Assembly: GCF_011057975.1 (NCBI RefSeq)
Contig: NZ_CP049109.1
Coordinates: 3,007,001 to 3,071,000, forward strand
Length of the DNA: 64,000 bases
DNA from: Sphingosinithalassobacter tenebrarum
GTDB taxonomy: Bacteria > Pseudomonadota > Alphaproteobacteria > Sphingomonadales > Sphingomonadaceae
Direction: 5' to 3'
Shown: positions 25,762-33,610 of the stretch, piece after piece
How the letters are laid out: each line of letters starts with the position of its first letter
Position numbering within the stretch: the first letter of the stretch is position 1
The notes under the pieces: generated by a model
Seen by the model: only the letters and a program-made list of their open reading frames with translations
Told to the model about the DNA's origin: nothing
Database searches by the model: none
Position numbers and translations under genes: made by a program

Positions 25762-26285
25762 TCGGCCGCCTCCAGCGCCTTGCGAAGTTCATCCATGTCC
25801 TGCGACCCGATATAGCCGATATGCTGCTTCACGATCCTGCCCTGCCCGTCGATCACATAGGTTTCGGGCACGCCGGAGGCGCCGAGCGCGATACTGACCT
25901 GGCTCGTCCGGTCATCGCCGATGGCAGTATAAGGATCGCCATTCTCGTTCAGGAAGCGGCGCATTTCCTCGGGCGTATCGCGCACGGCGACTCCGTAGAT
26001 GGGAACGCCCTCCTCCTTCAGCTTCATCAGTTGCGGCGCTTCGGCGATGCAGGGCACGCACCAGCTGGCGAACAGGTTGAGCAGGATCGGCTCGCCCGTC
26101 GCCAGCGCATCGGAATCGATGCCCGGACGCCCTTCGAACAGCGGGTCGATCTTGAGCAGCGGCACCGGCTGGCCGATCAGCGCCGAGCGGACGGCACGCT
26201 CACCGGGACTGACGATGCCGCGAATAGCGACGCCCAGCAGCAGCAGGAAAGCCGCCAGCGGCAACCAGATGAGCAGGCGTCTCAT
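25758..26285 (-). CDS. ccmG: CcmG/DsbE thiol-disulfide oxidoreductase
   Basis: A 175-residue membrane-anchored thioredoxin-fold protein: N-terminal helix (4-24), FASWCVPC active site (about 73-80), GVPETYVIDGQG with cis-Pro region. It re-reduces CcmH and apocytochrome c in the periplasm. 4-nt overlaps with ccmF and ccmH. Confidence 0.93.
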   Translation of the reverse strand: MRRLLIWLPLAAFLLLLGVAIRGIVSPGERAVRSALIGQPVPLLKIDPLFEGRPGIDSDALATGEPILLNLFASWCVPCIAEAPQLMKLKEEGVPIYGVAVRDTPEEMRRFLNENGDPYTAIGDDRTSQVSIALGASGVPETYVIDGQGRIVKQHIGYIGSQDMDELRKALEAAE

Positions 26286-28213
26286 TCGTCATCCTCTTCG
26301 GCCTGACGCTTGCGGCGCTCGCGCCACAGGCGCCCCACCAGCGACAGCACGCCGCCCAGCGCGATCAAACCACCCCCGCCCCAGATCAGCGTGACAAAGG
26401 GCTTCCACCACAGCCGAAGCTGCCAGCGGCCCTGGTCGCTGCCATTGCCGAGCACGGCGTAGAGCTGGCCGTCCCAGCGCGTGGCGATCGCCGCTTCGCT
26501 GGTCGATGTTACCGGATTCGAGAAATAGCGTTGCTGCGGGCGTAGCAGGAACACCGCGCCTTCGCCCCGCCGAGCCTCCAGCCGGGCTTCGAGCGCCGAC
26601 CAGTTGGGGCCGACCGTGGGGCCGACATCGGCGAGCGTGACGCGATACGGCCCGACTTCGAGCGATTCGCCGATCGGGATCGCGGCCAGCCGCTCTTTGG
26701 TGAAACCGCTGTCCGCCGCCATGCCGGCGATCGAGACAGCGACACCCAGATGCGCAATGGCCATGCCCCAGATGTGCAGCGGCGTGCGGCGCAGATTGCG
26801 GCCCACCAACGGCAGCAGACTGCCGACCGCCAGTCCCGCGGCGAAGATCAGGCCCAGAATCGGATACAGGCCGGCGTCCCGCGCGAACAGGAACAGCAGC
26901 ATCGCTGCGGCAATGCTCGCTGCGAACGGCATCAGCATCCGCCTGCCCAGCGCGCGCCATGTGTCGCGCCGCCAGCGCAGCAGCGGGCCGGCCACCGTGA
27001 CTACAACGAGTGCCAGCGCAACCGGCACCGTCACTTTGTTGAAGAAAGGCGCGCCGATCGAAAGCTGCTCGCCCATCGCCTGCGCCACCAGCGGATAAAG
27101 CGTGCCGATCAGCACCACGCCAAGAATCACGCTGAGCAGCAGATTGTTGATCACCAGCGCGCCTTCGCGACTGACGAATTCGAACGTCGCCCCCTGTTTC
27201 ACCGTCCCCACGCGGGTCGCGAAGAGCAGCAGCGCGCCGCCGATATAAAGGCCGAGCAGGATCAGGATGAAGCTGCCGCGCAGCGGATCGACTGCAAAGG
27301 CGTGCACACTGGTCAGGATACCCGAGCGGACAAGGAATGTGCCGACCATCGACATCGAGAAAGCGACCACAGCGAGCATCAGCGTCCAGGCCCTCAGCCC
27401 GTCGCGCGTCGCCAGCACCGTTACCGAATGCAGCAGCGCGGTCGCCGCCAGCCAGGGCATCAGCGAGGCGTTCTCCACCGGATCCCAGAACCACCAGCCG
27501 CCCCAGCCGAGTTCATAATAGGCCCAGTAGCTGCCCGCCGTGATGCCGATGGTGAGGAATATCCACGCCGCCAGCACCCAGGGGCGCATCGCGCGCGCGA
27601 AGGCCGGACCGACATCGCGCACCAGCAGGGCGCCGACCGCGAAGGAAAAGGCGACCGACAGCCCGACATAGCCGAAATAAAGCGTGGGCGGATGGAAGGC
27701 GAGACCGGGATCCTGCAACAGCGGGTTGAGCCCCTGCCCGTCTGCGGGGGCGGGGTTGATCCGCGCGAACGGATTGGAGGCGAAGAGCAGAAAGGCATAG
27801 AAGCCCATGCCGATCAGCGCCTGTGCGCCAAGCGTCGCGGCAAGCGTACGCTCCTCGAGCCTCCGTTCGAAAAGCGCGACCGCCGCGCCCGCGACGGCAA
27901 GAACCGTCACCCACAGCAGCATCGAGCCTTCGTGATTCCCCCATGCGCCGGACAGCTTGTAAAGCATGGGCTTGAGCGAATGGCTGTTGTCGACAACCAG
28001 CAGCACCGACATGTCCGACCGGGCGAAGACCCAGATCAGCATTGCGAATGCAGTCGCCGCCAGGACACCCTGGGCCAGCGCCACCCCGCGCGTCGCACGC
28101 AGATACAGCGGAGAATCCGCCCCGCCCGAGGCGCCTGCCCAGGCCATGCCGATCTGGAAAAGCGCCATCGCCGCGGCGAGCCACAGCGCCGCAAGCCCTG
28201 CTTCGGCGATCAT
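26282..28213 (-). CDS. ccmF: CcmF heme lyase subunit
   Basis: A 643-residue protein with about 14-15 membrane helices and the tryptophan-rich heme-handling segment WGGWWFWDPVENASLMPWL (about 231-249) typical of CcmF. It ligates heme from CcmE to apocytochrome c. 4-nt overlaps with ccmE and ccmG. Confidence 0.95.
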   Translation of the reverse strand: MIAEAGLAALWLAAAMALFQIGMAWAGASGGADSPLYLRATRGVALAQGVLAATAFAMLIWVFARSDMSVLLVVDNSHSLKPMLYKLSGAWGNHEGSMLLWVTVLAVAGAAVALFERRLEERTLAATLGAQALIGMGFYAFLLFASNPFARINPAPADGQGLNPLLQDPGLAFHPPTLYFGYVGLSVAFSFAVGALLVRDVGPAFARAMRPWVLAAWIFLTIGITAGSYWAYYELGWGGWWFWDPVENASLMPWLAATALLHSVTVLATRDGLRAWTLMLAVVAFSMSMVGTFLVRSGILTSVHAFAVDPLRGSFILILLGLYIGGALLLFATRVGTVKQGATFEFVSREGALVINNLLLSVILGVVLIGTLYPLVAQAMGEQLSIGAPFFNKVTVPVALALVVVTVAGPLLRWRRDTWRALGRRMLMPFAASIAAAMLLFLFARDAGLYPILGLIFAAGLAVGSLLPLVGRNLRRTPLHIWGMAIAHLGVAVSIAGMAADSGFTKERLAAIPIGESLEVGPYRVTLADVGPTVGPNWSALEARLEARRGEGAVFLLRPQQRYFSNPVTSTSEAAIATRWDGQLYAVLGNGSDQGRWQLRLWWKPFVTLIWGGGGLIALGGVLSLVGRLWRERRKRQAEEDDE

Positions 28214-28644
28214 TGGTCCAGCGTCTCGCTCTTGTGCATCGCGCCCGCCACTTCGGGCGGCATGTAGCGCTCGTCATGCTTGGCGAGCAGATTGGTCGCG
28301 GTGAAGCTGCCGTCGGCGTTGAAATGGCCTTCGGCGACCACGCCCGAATCTTCCTTGAACAGATCGGGGACGACACCGGTAAAGGTCACCGGCACGCTTT
28401 CCTTGCCGTCAGTAACCACGAAATCAATGGTCACGCCATCGGCTGCACGCTGGATCGATCCGGCAGCGACCATGCCGCCCAGCCGAACCGCGCGACCCGT
28501 TTCGGGGGGCGCTTCCTTCGCATCGGCAGGGGCATAGAAAAAGGCCGCTTCATCGCGCAGGCCCGAAAGCGCAAGGCCACCAGCGCCGACCACGGCCACC
28601 ATCGCCAGCGCGGCGAGGACCATGCGTTGATGCTTGGGCTTCAT
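28210..28644 (-). CDS. ccmE: CcmE heme chaperone
   Basis: A 144-residue membrane-anchored OB-fold protein: N-terminal helix, VRLGGMVAAGSIQR, VTFTGVVPDLFKEDSGVVAEG, and LAKHDERYMPPE whose His carries heme covalently. Passes heme from CcmC to CcmF. 4-nt overlaps on both sides. Confidence 0.95.
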   Translation of the reverse strand: MKPKHQRMVLAALAMVAVVGAGGLALSGLRDEAAFFYAPADAKEAPPETGRAVRLGGMVAAGSIQRAADGVTIDFVVTDGKESVPVTFTGVVPDLFKEDSGVVAEGHFNADGSFTATNLLAKHDERYMPPEVAGAMHKSETLDQ

Positions 28645-28772
28645 GGACGTTTCCTCAATGCGTCGGCGGCAGCTTCTGCTTTGCGCATGGCGCGCCAGCT
28701 CAGCAGCGCAAGCGCCGCGGCGCCCGCGAAGGTGATGACATAGGCAGCGGTGATGAAGGCCCAGTGGTTCAT
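28641..28772 (-). CDS. ccmD: CcmD heme exporter accessory peptide
   Basis: A 43-residue single-helix protein, MNHWAFITAAYVITFAGAAA then LALLSWRAMRKAEA. Small size, one membrane helix and basic C-terminus fit CcmD, which stabilises holo-CcmE release. A longer upstream reading in this frame belongs to the shadow of ccmC. 4-nt overlaps with ccmC and ccmE. Confidence 0.88.
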   Translation of the reverse strand: MNHWAFITAAYVITFAGAAALALLSWRAMRKAEAAADALRKRP

Positions 28773-29488
28773 GGTTGCGCCATCCGCTTCAAACGCGCCT
28801 CGACCTTCGCCTGCGCCAGCAGCGCACGCATCCGCATCAGCGCGATGCCGGCGAAAAAGAAGCTGAAGCCGAAAAGTGTGAACCAGAGCGGCCAGATCAT
28901 CGATCCGTCGATGCTCGATCCGGTCAGGCCGATGCTCTGCCCCTGATGGAGCGTATTCCACCAAACCACCGAATAGCGGATGATCGGCAGCAGCACGGTG
29001 CCCGCCACGCCGAACAGCGCCGGCACGCGCCCGTCGCCGCCGCGATCGGCATCGGCCCGCGCGAGCGCGACATAGGCGAGATAGACGAAGAAGAGCAGCA
29101 GCATGCTGGTCAACCGCCCATCCCATTCCCACCAGGTTCCCCAGGTCGGGCGCCCCCAGATCGATCCGGTGATCAGGCAAAGCGCCGCGAACAATGCACC
29201 GGCCGGCGCCACCGCGCGCGCGGCGACGCTCGCCAGCGGATGGCGCCAGACCAGGAACGCCAGGCTCGATGCGGCCACCGCGCCCCACCCCGCCATGCCG
29301 AGCCAGGCCGCGGGAACGTGGATATACAGGATGCGCACACTTTCACCCTGCAGATAATCAGGCGGCGTCAGCGTCAGCCCCGCCCATGCACCAAACAGGG
29401 CAAGCACCACCCCAACCCAGAAGAACAGGGGAGTCAGTGGCCGCGCGAGCTTCAAAAAGCGCGTGGGATTGGCGAGGGCATGAAACAT
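28769..29488 (-). CDS. ccmC: CcmC heme delivery membrane protein
   Basis: A 239-residue protein with six membrane helices and the WGTWWEWDGRLTS heme-binding motif (about 116-128). Loads heme on CcmE. First gene of ccmCDEFGHI; the ABC genes ccmA and ccmB are not in the window and must lie elsewhere. In the upstream 220 bases (29489-29709) no gene is seen, and the promoter presumably lies there. Confidence 0.95.
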   Translation of the reverse strand: MFHALANPTRFLKLARPLTPLFFWVGVVLALFGAWAGLTLTPPDYLQGESVRILYIHVPAAWLGMAGWGAVAASSLAFLVWRHPLASVAARAVAPAGALFAALCLITGSIWGRPTWGTWWEWDGRLTSMLLLFFVYLAYVALARADADRGGDGRVPALFGVAGTVLLPIIRYSVVWWNTLHQGQSIGLTGSSIDGSMIWPLWFTLFGFSFFFAGIALMRMRALLAQAKVEARLKRMAQP

Positions 29489-29709
29489 TTGCGCGCGCTC
29501 TACCTAGCTTCGCGAAGAGAATCCACTTGAGGATTATCCGCATCGCCGAGCGTAACGACCTGACTCGCGGAAAGGACAGCTTCCGCAGAATTCCCGAGCC
29601 TCCCGGCAAAGCACGATTAATTGATAGGGCGCATGCCGGATTCACTTTGTTCGGCCATGTCTCGGCAAGGGTTGGGCACCATCCTCTCCCCGGGGTAAGG
29701 GCAAGGCAC

Positions 29710-30231
29710 ATGGATGAAGAAATCCGCCTCGAACGGCGGCAACAAGCGCGTTTCGCGCTGAAAGCAGCGGTTTCGCTGCGACTCCCGGGTCAGGTGCGCG
29801 AGCCGGGCAAACTACTGGACCTGTCCACCGGAGGGTGCAGGCTGATGGCGCGAACGCAACTCGTCGCCGGATCCAGCCTGTGGCTGATGGTCGGCCATTT
29901 GCCGCCTCGCTATTGCCATACGGCATGGGCCGCCGGGCCGTTCGCGGGCATCCGCTTCGCCGTGCCGCTCGACGACGTGCAGGTTGCCGAGATGATCGAA
30001 ATGCACGGCGCGCTGAGTGAGCGCGATGCCGAGGAACTGCACCGGCTCTCCGAACAATGTCGCCGAGTCGCCGCAGCGCAGCGCAGCGCCGACGAAGCGG
30101 GCAGCCAGATCGCAGCGCTCGGCGCCGATTGCCAGAATGCCGCGCTGGCGTTCGAAAATGCCGTACGCCAGCAACGAGTCGAAATGCTGCTGAGCCGTCT
30201 CTCAACCGCGCCGGAAACCGATTCTGCCTAG
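29710..30231 (+). CDS. PilZ-domain protein
   Basis: A 173-residue protein with a PilZ c-di-GMP-binding domain: ERRQQARF (R-x3-R) and LLDLSTGGCRL (D-x-S-x-x-G) in the first 55 residues, then a helical C-terminus. The ATG at 29710 has AAGG close upstream. Likely a cyclic-di-GMP responsive adaptor; the target is not evident. Convergent on the dehydrogenase gene, ending 4 nt from it. Confidence 0.88.
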   Translation: MDEEIRLERRQQARFALKAAVSLRLPGQVREPGKLLDLSTGGCRLMARTQLVAGSSLWLMVGHLPPRYCHTAWAAGPFAGIRFAVPLDDVQVAEMIEMHGALSERDAEELHRLSEQCRRVAAAQRSADEAGSQIAALGADCQNAALAFENAVRQQRVEMLLSRLSTAPETDSA

Positions 30232-30234
30232 GCC

Positions 30235-31284
30235 TCAGCCGCGGCCGATCAACCGCTGCGCAATACGATCGGCGACTTCGCTTTCGGGATCGCCGCTGCG
30301 CTCGCTCTCCTCCCACACCTGTTCGAGCCGCTCGGGGATCTTCGCGATCCGCGCTTCGACTTCGGCGCGGTCGCCCTGCCCCAGATATTCCAGCCCGACA
30401 TTGATGATGCCCCCGGCGTTGATCACGTAATCGGGCGCATAGAGGATGCCGCGTGCGTGCAGCCGCGGCCCATCGAGCCGCGTTGCGAGCTGGTTGTTCG
30501 CGCCGCCCGCCACCACCTTGCACTGAAGCTGCGGGATGCTCGATTCGGTCAGGATCGCGCCGAGTGCATTGGGACTGAAGATATCGGCCGGCAGCGCCAG
30601 GATTTCGTCGGCAGGCACCGTGTCGGCACCCAGCTCGGCTGCCAGGGCAGCAGCCTTGTCGGCATTGACGTCGGCCAGGGTCAGCTTCGCGCCGTCCTTC
30701 GCCAGCCGCCGGACGAGCCCGCTACCGACACTGCCGACACCCTGAACCGCGACATGCACGCCAGCCATCGAATCGACGCCGAGCGCGCGCTTCGCTGCAG
30801 CCCTGACGCCCAGATAGATGCCCAGCGCGGTCGAGGGGCCGGGATCCCCCCCTGCGCTGCCTTCCGCAACCGGCAGGCCGGAAACATAGCGCGTCTGGCT
30901 GGCGATCACCTTCATTCGCGCTTCGGACATGCCGACATCTTCGGCTGTCACATAACGCCCACCCAGCGATTCCACCGCGCGGCCGAACGCTTCGAGCTGC
31001 GCGGTGCTGATCGTATCGTGCGGCCTGGGTGCGAGCACGACGCCCTTGCCGCCGCCGATCGGCAGCCCGGCCATCGCGTTCTTGTAGCTCATCCCGCGCG
31101 AAAGGCGCAGCGCATCGGTGATCGCCGCGCTGCTATCGGCATAATACCAGTAGCGCACGCCGCCCGCCGCGGGGCCGAGGGCGGTCGAGTGCACCGCGAT
31201 TACCGCGCGCAGTCCCGAAACGGGGTCTGTGAAGAGGTGGACGCCCTCATGGTCGTCGAAATCGGGAAAGCCCCAGTCCGGCAC
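30235..31284 (-). CDS. Glu/Leu/Phe/Val-type amino acid dehydrogenase
   Basis: A 349-residue NAD-dependent oxidative deaminase. Catalytic Lys region GLPIGGGKGVVLAPRP, SLGGRYVTAEDVGMSE, and the Rossmann nucleotide-binding stretch VAVQGVGSVGSGLVRRLA. Length and motifs fit leucine dehydrogenase-type enzymes that use branched-chain or aromatic amino acids. Substrate is not fixed by sequence. Close to tRNA-His. Confidence 0.9.
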   Translation of the reverse strand: MPDWGFPDFDDHEGVHLFTDPVSGLRAVIAVHSTALGPAAGGVRYWYYADSSAAITDALRLSRGMSYKNAMAGLPIGGGKGVVLAPRPHDTISTAQLEAFGRAVESLGGRYVTAEDVGMSEARMKVIASQTRYVSGLPVAEGSAGGDPGPSTALGIYLGVRAAAKRALGVDSMAGVHVAVQGVGSVGSGLVRRLAKDGAKLTLADVNADKAAALAAELGADTVPADEILALPADIFSPNALGAILTESSIPQLQCKVVAGGANNQLATRLDGPRLHARGILYAPDYVINAGGIINVGLEYLGQGDRAEVEARIAKIPERLEQVWEESERSGDPESEVADRIAQRLIGRG

Positions 31285-31376
31285 GCCTTACACTCCCAGC
31301 CTTCGATCCGCAGGCTCGGCCTCGCCTTTCGGATCGGAAACGGATCGGGAAACGGGGCCGGCACAGACCGTAATAA

Positions 31377-31454
31377 TGGGGCGACCGATGGGACTTGAAC
31401 CCACGACCCCCGGTACCACAAACCGGTGCTCTAACCAACTGAGCTACGATCGCC
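31377..31454 (-). tRNA. tRNA-His(GUG)
   Basis: 78 nt with encoded CCA and the extra 5' G that marks tRNA-His. Acceptor GCGATCG pairs with CGGTCGC; anticodon stem CCGGT/ACCGG, loop TTGTGGT, anticodon GTG; discriminator C as expected for His. Confidence 0.96.
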
Positions 31455-31524
31455 GCGAAGGTTGCGCGCTTAGCCGGAGCGAAGCGCGAGCGCAAGCATG
31501 GTCTGCACCGTATTTCCCGCAAAT

Positions 31525-32718
31525 CTATCCAGTGACGGTGCTGGTCGTCTCACGCGAGATGCGGACGGCTTCCGCCGCCGGGATCGTACCGTCGCGGACC
31601 ATCGCGCGCGCCGCGGTGCCGAGGCTCGGGCCAGTCAGGCTGGCATGGCGGGTAAGCAGCACTTCGTCTGCGCCGGCATCGATCAGTCGCGCCATCGCCG
31701 AATCGATTTCGATCCAGCTGAAGACGCCCGTGCGCCCGGCATATCCTGTACCGTCGCAATGCTCGCATCCGCCGGGCGCGAACACGACCGAACCCGAATC
31801 GAATCCCAGCAGCGCCGATTCGGATCCCGTGGCCTGCTGCGGTACGCGGCAATGCCGGCACAATCTGCGCACCAGCCGCTGCGAAACCACCGCGCGGAGA
31901 TTGGCGGCGAGCTGGAACCGGTCGATGCGCCCCGACGCGATTCGCGCAATCGCCGCCACGGCATTGGGAGCGCCGGTCCCTGCCAGCACCAGCCGCCCCT
32001 CGCCTGCCGCGCGGATGGCAAGTGCAACTTGACCGGGCATAGTCAGCGATTCGAGCAGCAGCACATCGGGGTCGCGATCGATCTGCCGGCGAATGGCGGC
32101 AAGCGCCTCCTCACTCTCGGGCGGACCGGCCGGCGGCGGCGATCGCAGCACCCGGCTCATCCCGCGCGCGGCCAGCTGCCCTGCTGCGTCGAGCGATGTG
32201 GAAACCCCGGCACCTTCCGCGCCGGTGAACACCACCAGTCCCTGCCCACGCCGCGCAAAGCGTTCGAGCATCCCGACCAGCGCCGGAGGCATGCCGAGCC
32301 TCCGCAGCGGGCCGAGCCTGTTCTCGTCGGGCGAAAGCGCGATCAGCAACGGTGCACCATCGGCGAGTTCCGGCTCGCTCAGGGAAAATCCAATCTGCAA
32401 CTCCGGGTGAGCGACATATTGCCGTGCGTCATCGAGCAGTCGGTCGGCTTCGGAACATCGCAGAGTCGTCAGTTCGCGCAACGCCCCCGAAATGCGGGCG
32501 CGCACCGAATAGCCCCCGCCCGGCATCGGTTCGCAATGCAATGTGCTGGCGCCCAGCGCGCGGGCGCGTTCGATCAATGCATCCAGCACCGCCGTCGTCG
32601 CTCCCGGTTCCGTCCGGTCCGATTGCCCATCCGTGGTTGCCAGCAAAGCGCTTCCGCCCCTCCGGTTGTCATCCTGCTCCTGGAGACCGCCCCTAAGAAA
32701 GTCAGGTGACAGTTGCAT
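31525..32718 (-). CDS. GspE/PilB-like protein with degenerate ATPase motifs
   Basis: A 397-residue protein with the fold order of type II secretion ATPases, including two zinc-ligand pairs CRHC and CEHC and the C-terminal GTGYAGRTGVF. The Walker A is GAEGAGVST (166-174), with Val instead of the essential Lys, and the usual Walker B and GEIRD region reads RDPDVLLLESLT (215-226). It probably cannot hydrolyse ATP normally. Role unknown: a pseudo-ATPase or an ageing paralogue. No gsp or pil genes are adjacent. The ATG at 32718 has no clear ribosome binding site. Confidence 0.82.
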   Translation of the reverse strand: MQLSPDFLRGGLQEQDDNRRGGSALLATTDGQSDRTEPGATTAVLDALIERARALGASTLHCEPMPGGGYSVRARISGALRELTTLRCSEADRLLDDARQYVAHPELQIGFSLSEPELADGAPLLIALSPDENRLGPLRRLGMPPALVGMLERFARRGQGLVVFTGAEGAGVSTSLDAAGQLAARGMSRVLRSPPPAGPPESEEALAAIRRQIDRDPDVLLLESLTMPGQVALAIRAAGEGRLVLAGTGAPNAVAAIARIASGRIDRFQLAANLRAVVSQRLVRRLCRHCRVPQQATGSESALLGFDSGSVVFAPGGCEHCDGTGYAGRTGVFSWIEIDSAMARLIDAGADEVLLTRHASLTGPSLGTAARAMVRDGTIPAAEAVRISRETTSTVTG

Positions 32719-32793
32719 TGCGCTTTTGTGACCACGGACGATCCTGCCGCCAGGCGCTGGCGATTCGCCCTGCTATTTGGCAAAAGCAACTTC

Positions 32794-33468
32794 ATGTTGA
32801 CCGAAGCGCCTTATTCCGCGGCTCGCCGTTTCGGATCCGGGCAACCGCAGGAACCTGTCGTCGCGCACCTTGCCGAACGGCCCGGCATTCAGCGCGCGCC
32901 GTCACCCAAGCTCACCCTGTTTGTCGCCAAGCGTTTTCTCGATCCCGGCCTTTGCGCGCAGGTGATGGAGCGGATCGATGCACAGCGTCGCCCCTCGACC
33001 ATCTCCGATCACAATGGCGACTATGCGTTTCGAACCAGCGAGACCTGCGATCTCGACGAAGCCGATCCGCTGGTGGCGCAGGTCGATCGGCTGATCTGCG
33101 ACTTCACCGGGCTCGATCCCGTTCATGGCGAGCCGATCCAGGGCCAGCGCTATGCCGTGGGACAGGAGTTCAAGGCGCATACCGATTATTTCGAGCCCAG
33201 CGGCGAAGGCTATGAACGCTATTGCAGCGTCGCCGGACAGCGCACCTGGACGGTGATGATCTATCTGAACGAGCCCGAAGCAGGCGGCGCGACGCGGTTC
33301 AAGGCGATCAACAAGATCATGCAACCGGAAACCGGCAAGCTGCTCGCCTGGAGCAATTTGCGGGCCGACGGTTCGCCGAACCCGGCGACGATTCATCACG
33401 CGATGAAGGTACGTGCGGGCACCAAATATGTGATCACGAAATGGTTTCGCGAACGCCCCTGGGGCTGA
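32794..33468 (+). CDS. 2OG-Fe(II) oxygenase, prolyl 4-hydroxylase-like
   Basis: A 224-residue enzyme with a double-stranded beta-helix fold: AHTDYFEP (His-x-Asp iron ligands), GATRFKAINK, HHAMKVRAGTKYVITKWF (distal His and Lys for 2-oxoglutarate). Hydroxylates a protein or small-molecule substrate. The frame opens further up (to 32713) and would overlap the divergent gene start; I prefer the ATG at 32794, leaving about 75 nt for both promoters. No strong ribosome binding site seen. Confidence 0.85.
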   Translation: MLTEAPYSAARRFGSGQPQEPVVAHLAERPGIQRAPSPKLTLFVAKRFLDPGLCAQVMERIDAQRRPSTISDHNGDYAFRTSETCDLDEADPLVAQVDRLICDFTGLDPVHGEPIQGQRYAVGQEFKAHTDYFEPSGEGYERYCSVAGQRTWTVMIYLNEPEAGGATRFKAINKIMQPETGKLLAWSNLRADGSPNPATIHHAMKVRAGTKYVITKWFRERPWG

Positions 33469-33581
33469 AGCGCCGTCGCCGGCGCTAACCAGCGGCGGCG
33501 CGGTGCGAACCCTCACGGCATTGCCGGATCGCGAAGGCGGCGGCTGCGCATGCGCGCGACCGCCGCCCATTTTCCCAAACC

Positions 33582-33603
33582 GGCCGGCCGTACGGGACCG
33601 GCC
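33582..33603 (-). terminator. Hairpin after the TonB receptor gene
   Basis: Minus-strand GGCCGG, a 10-nt loop that itself contains CCGTACGG, then CCGGCC followed by GGTTTGGG. Located 8 nt past the TonB-receptor stop. A T-run is lacking, so it is a weak terminator candidate. Confidence 0.45.
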
Positions 33604-33610
33604 TTTCGGA

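Noticed and set aside
28641..29288. A 215-codon frame ending at the ccmD stop
   Set aside because: Only its last 43 codons are real (CcmD); the rest is antisense-free shadow of ccmC in another frame.
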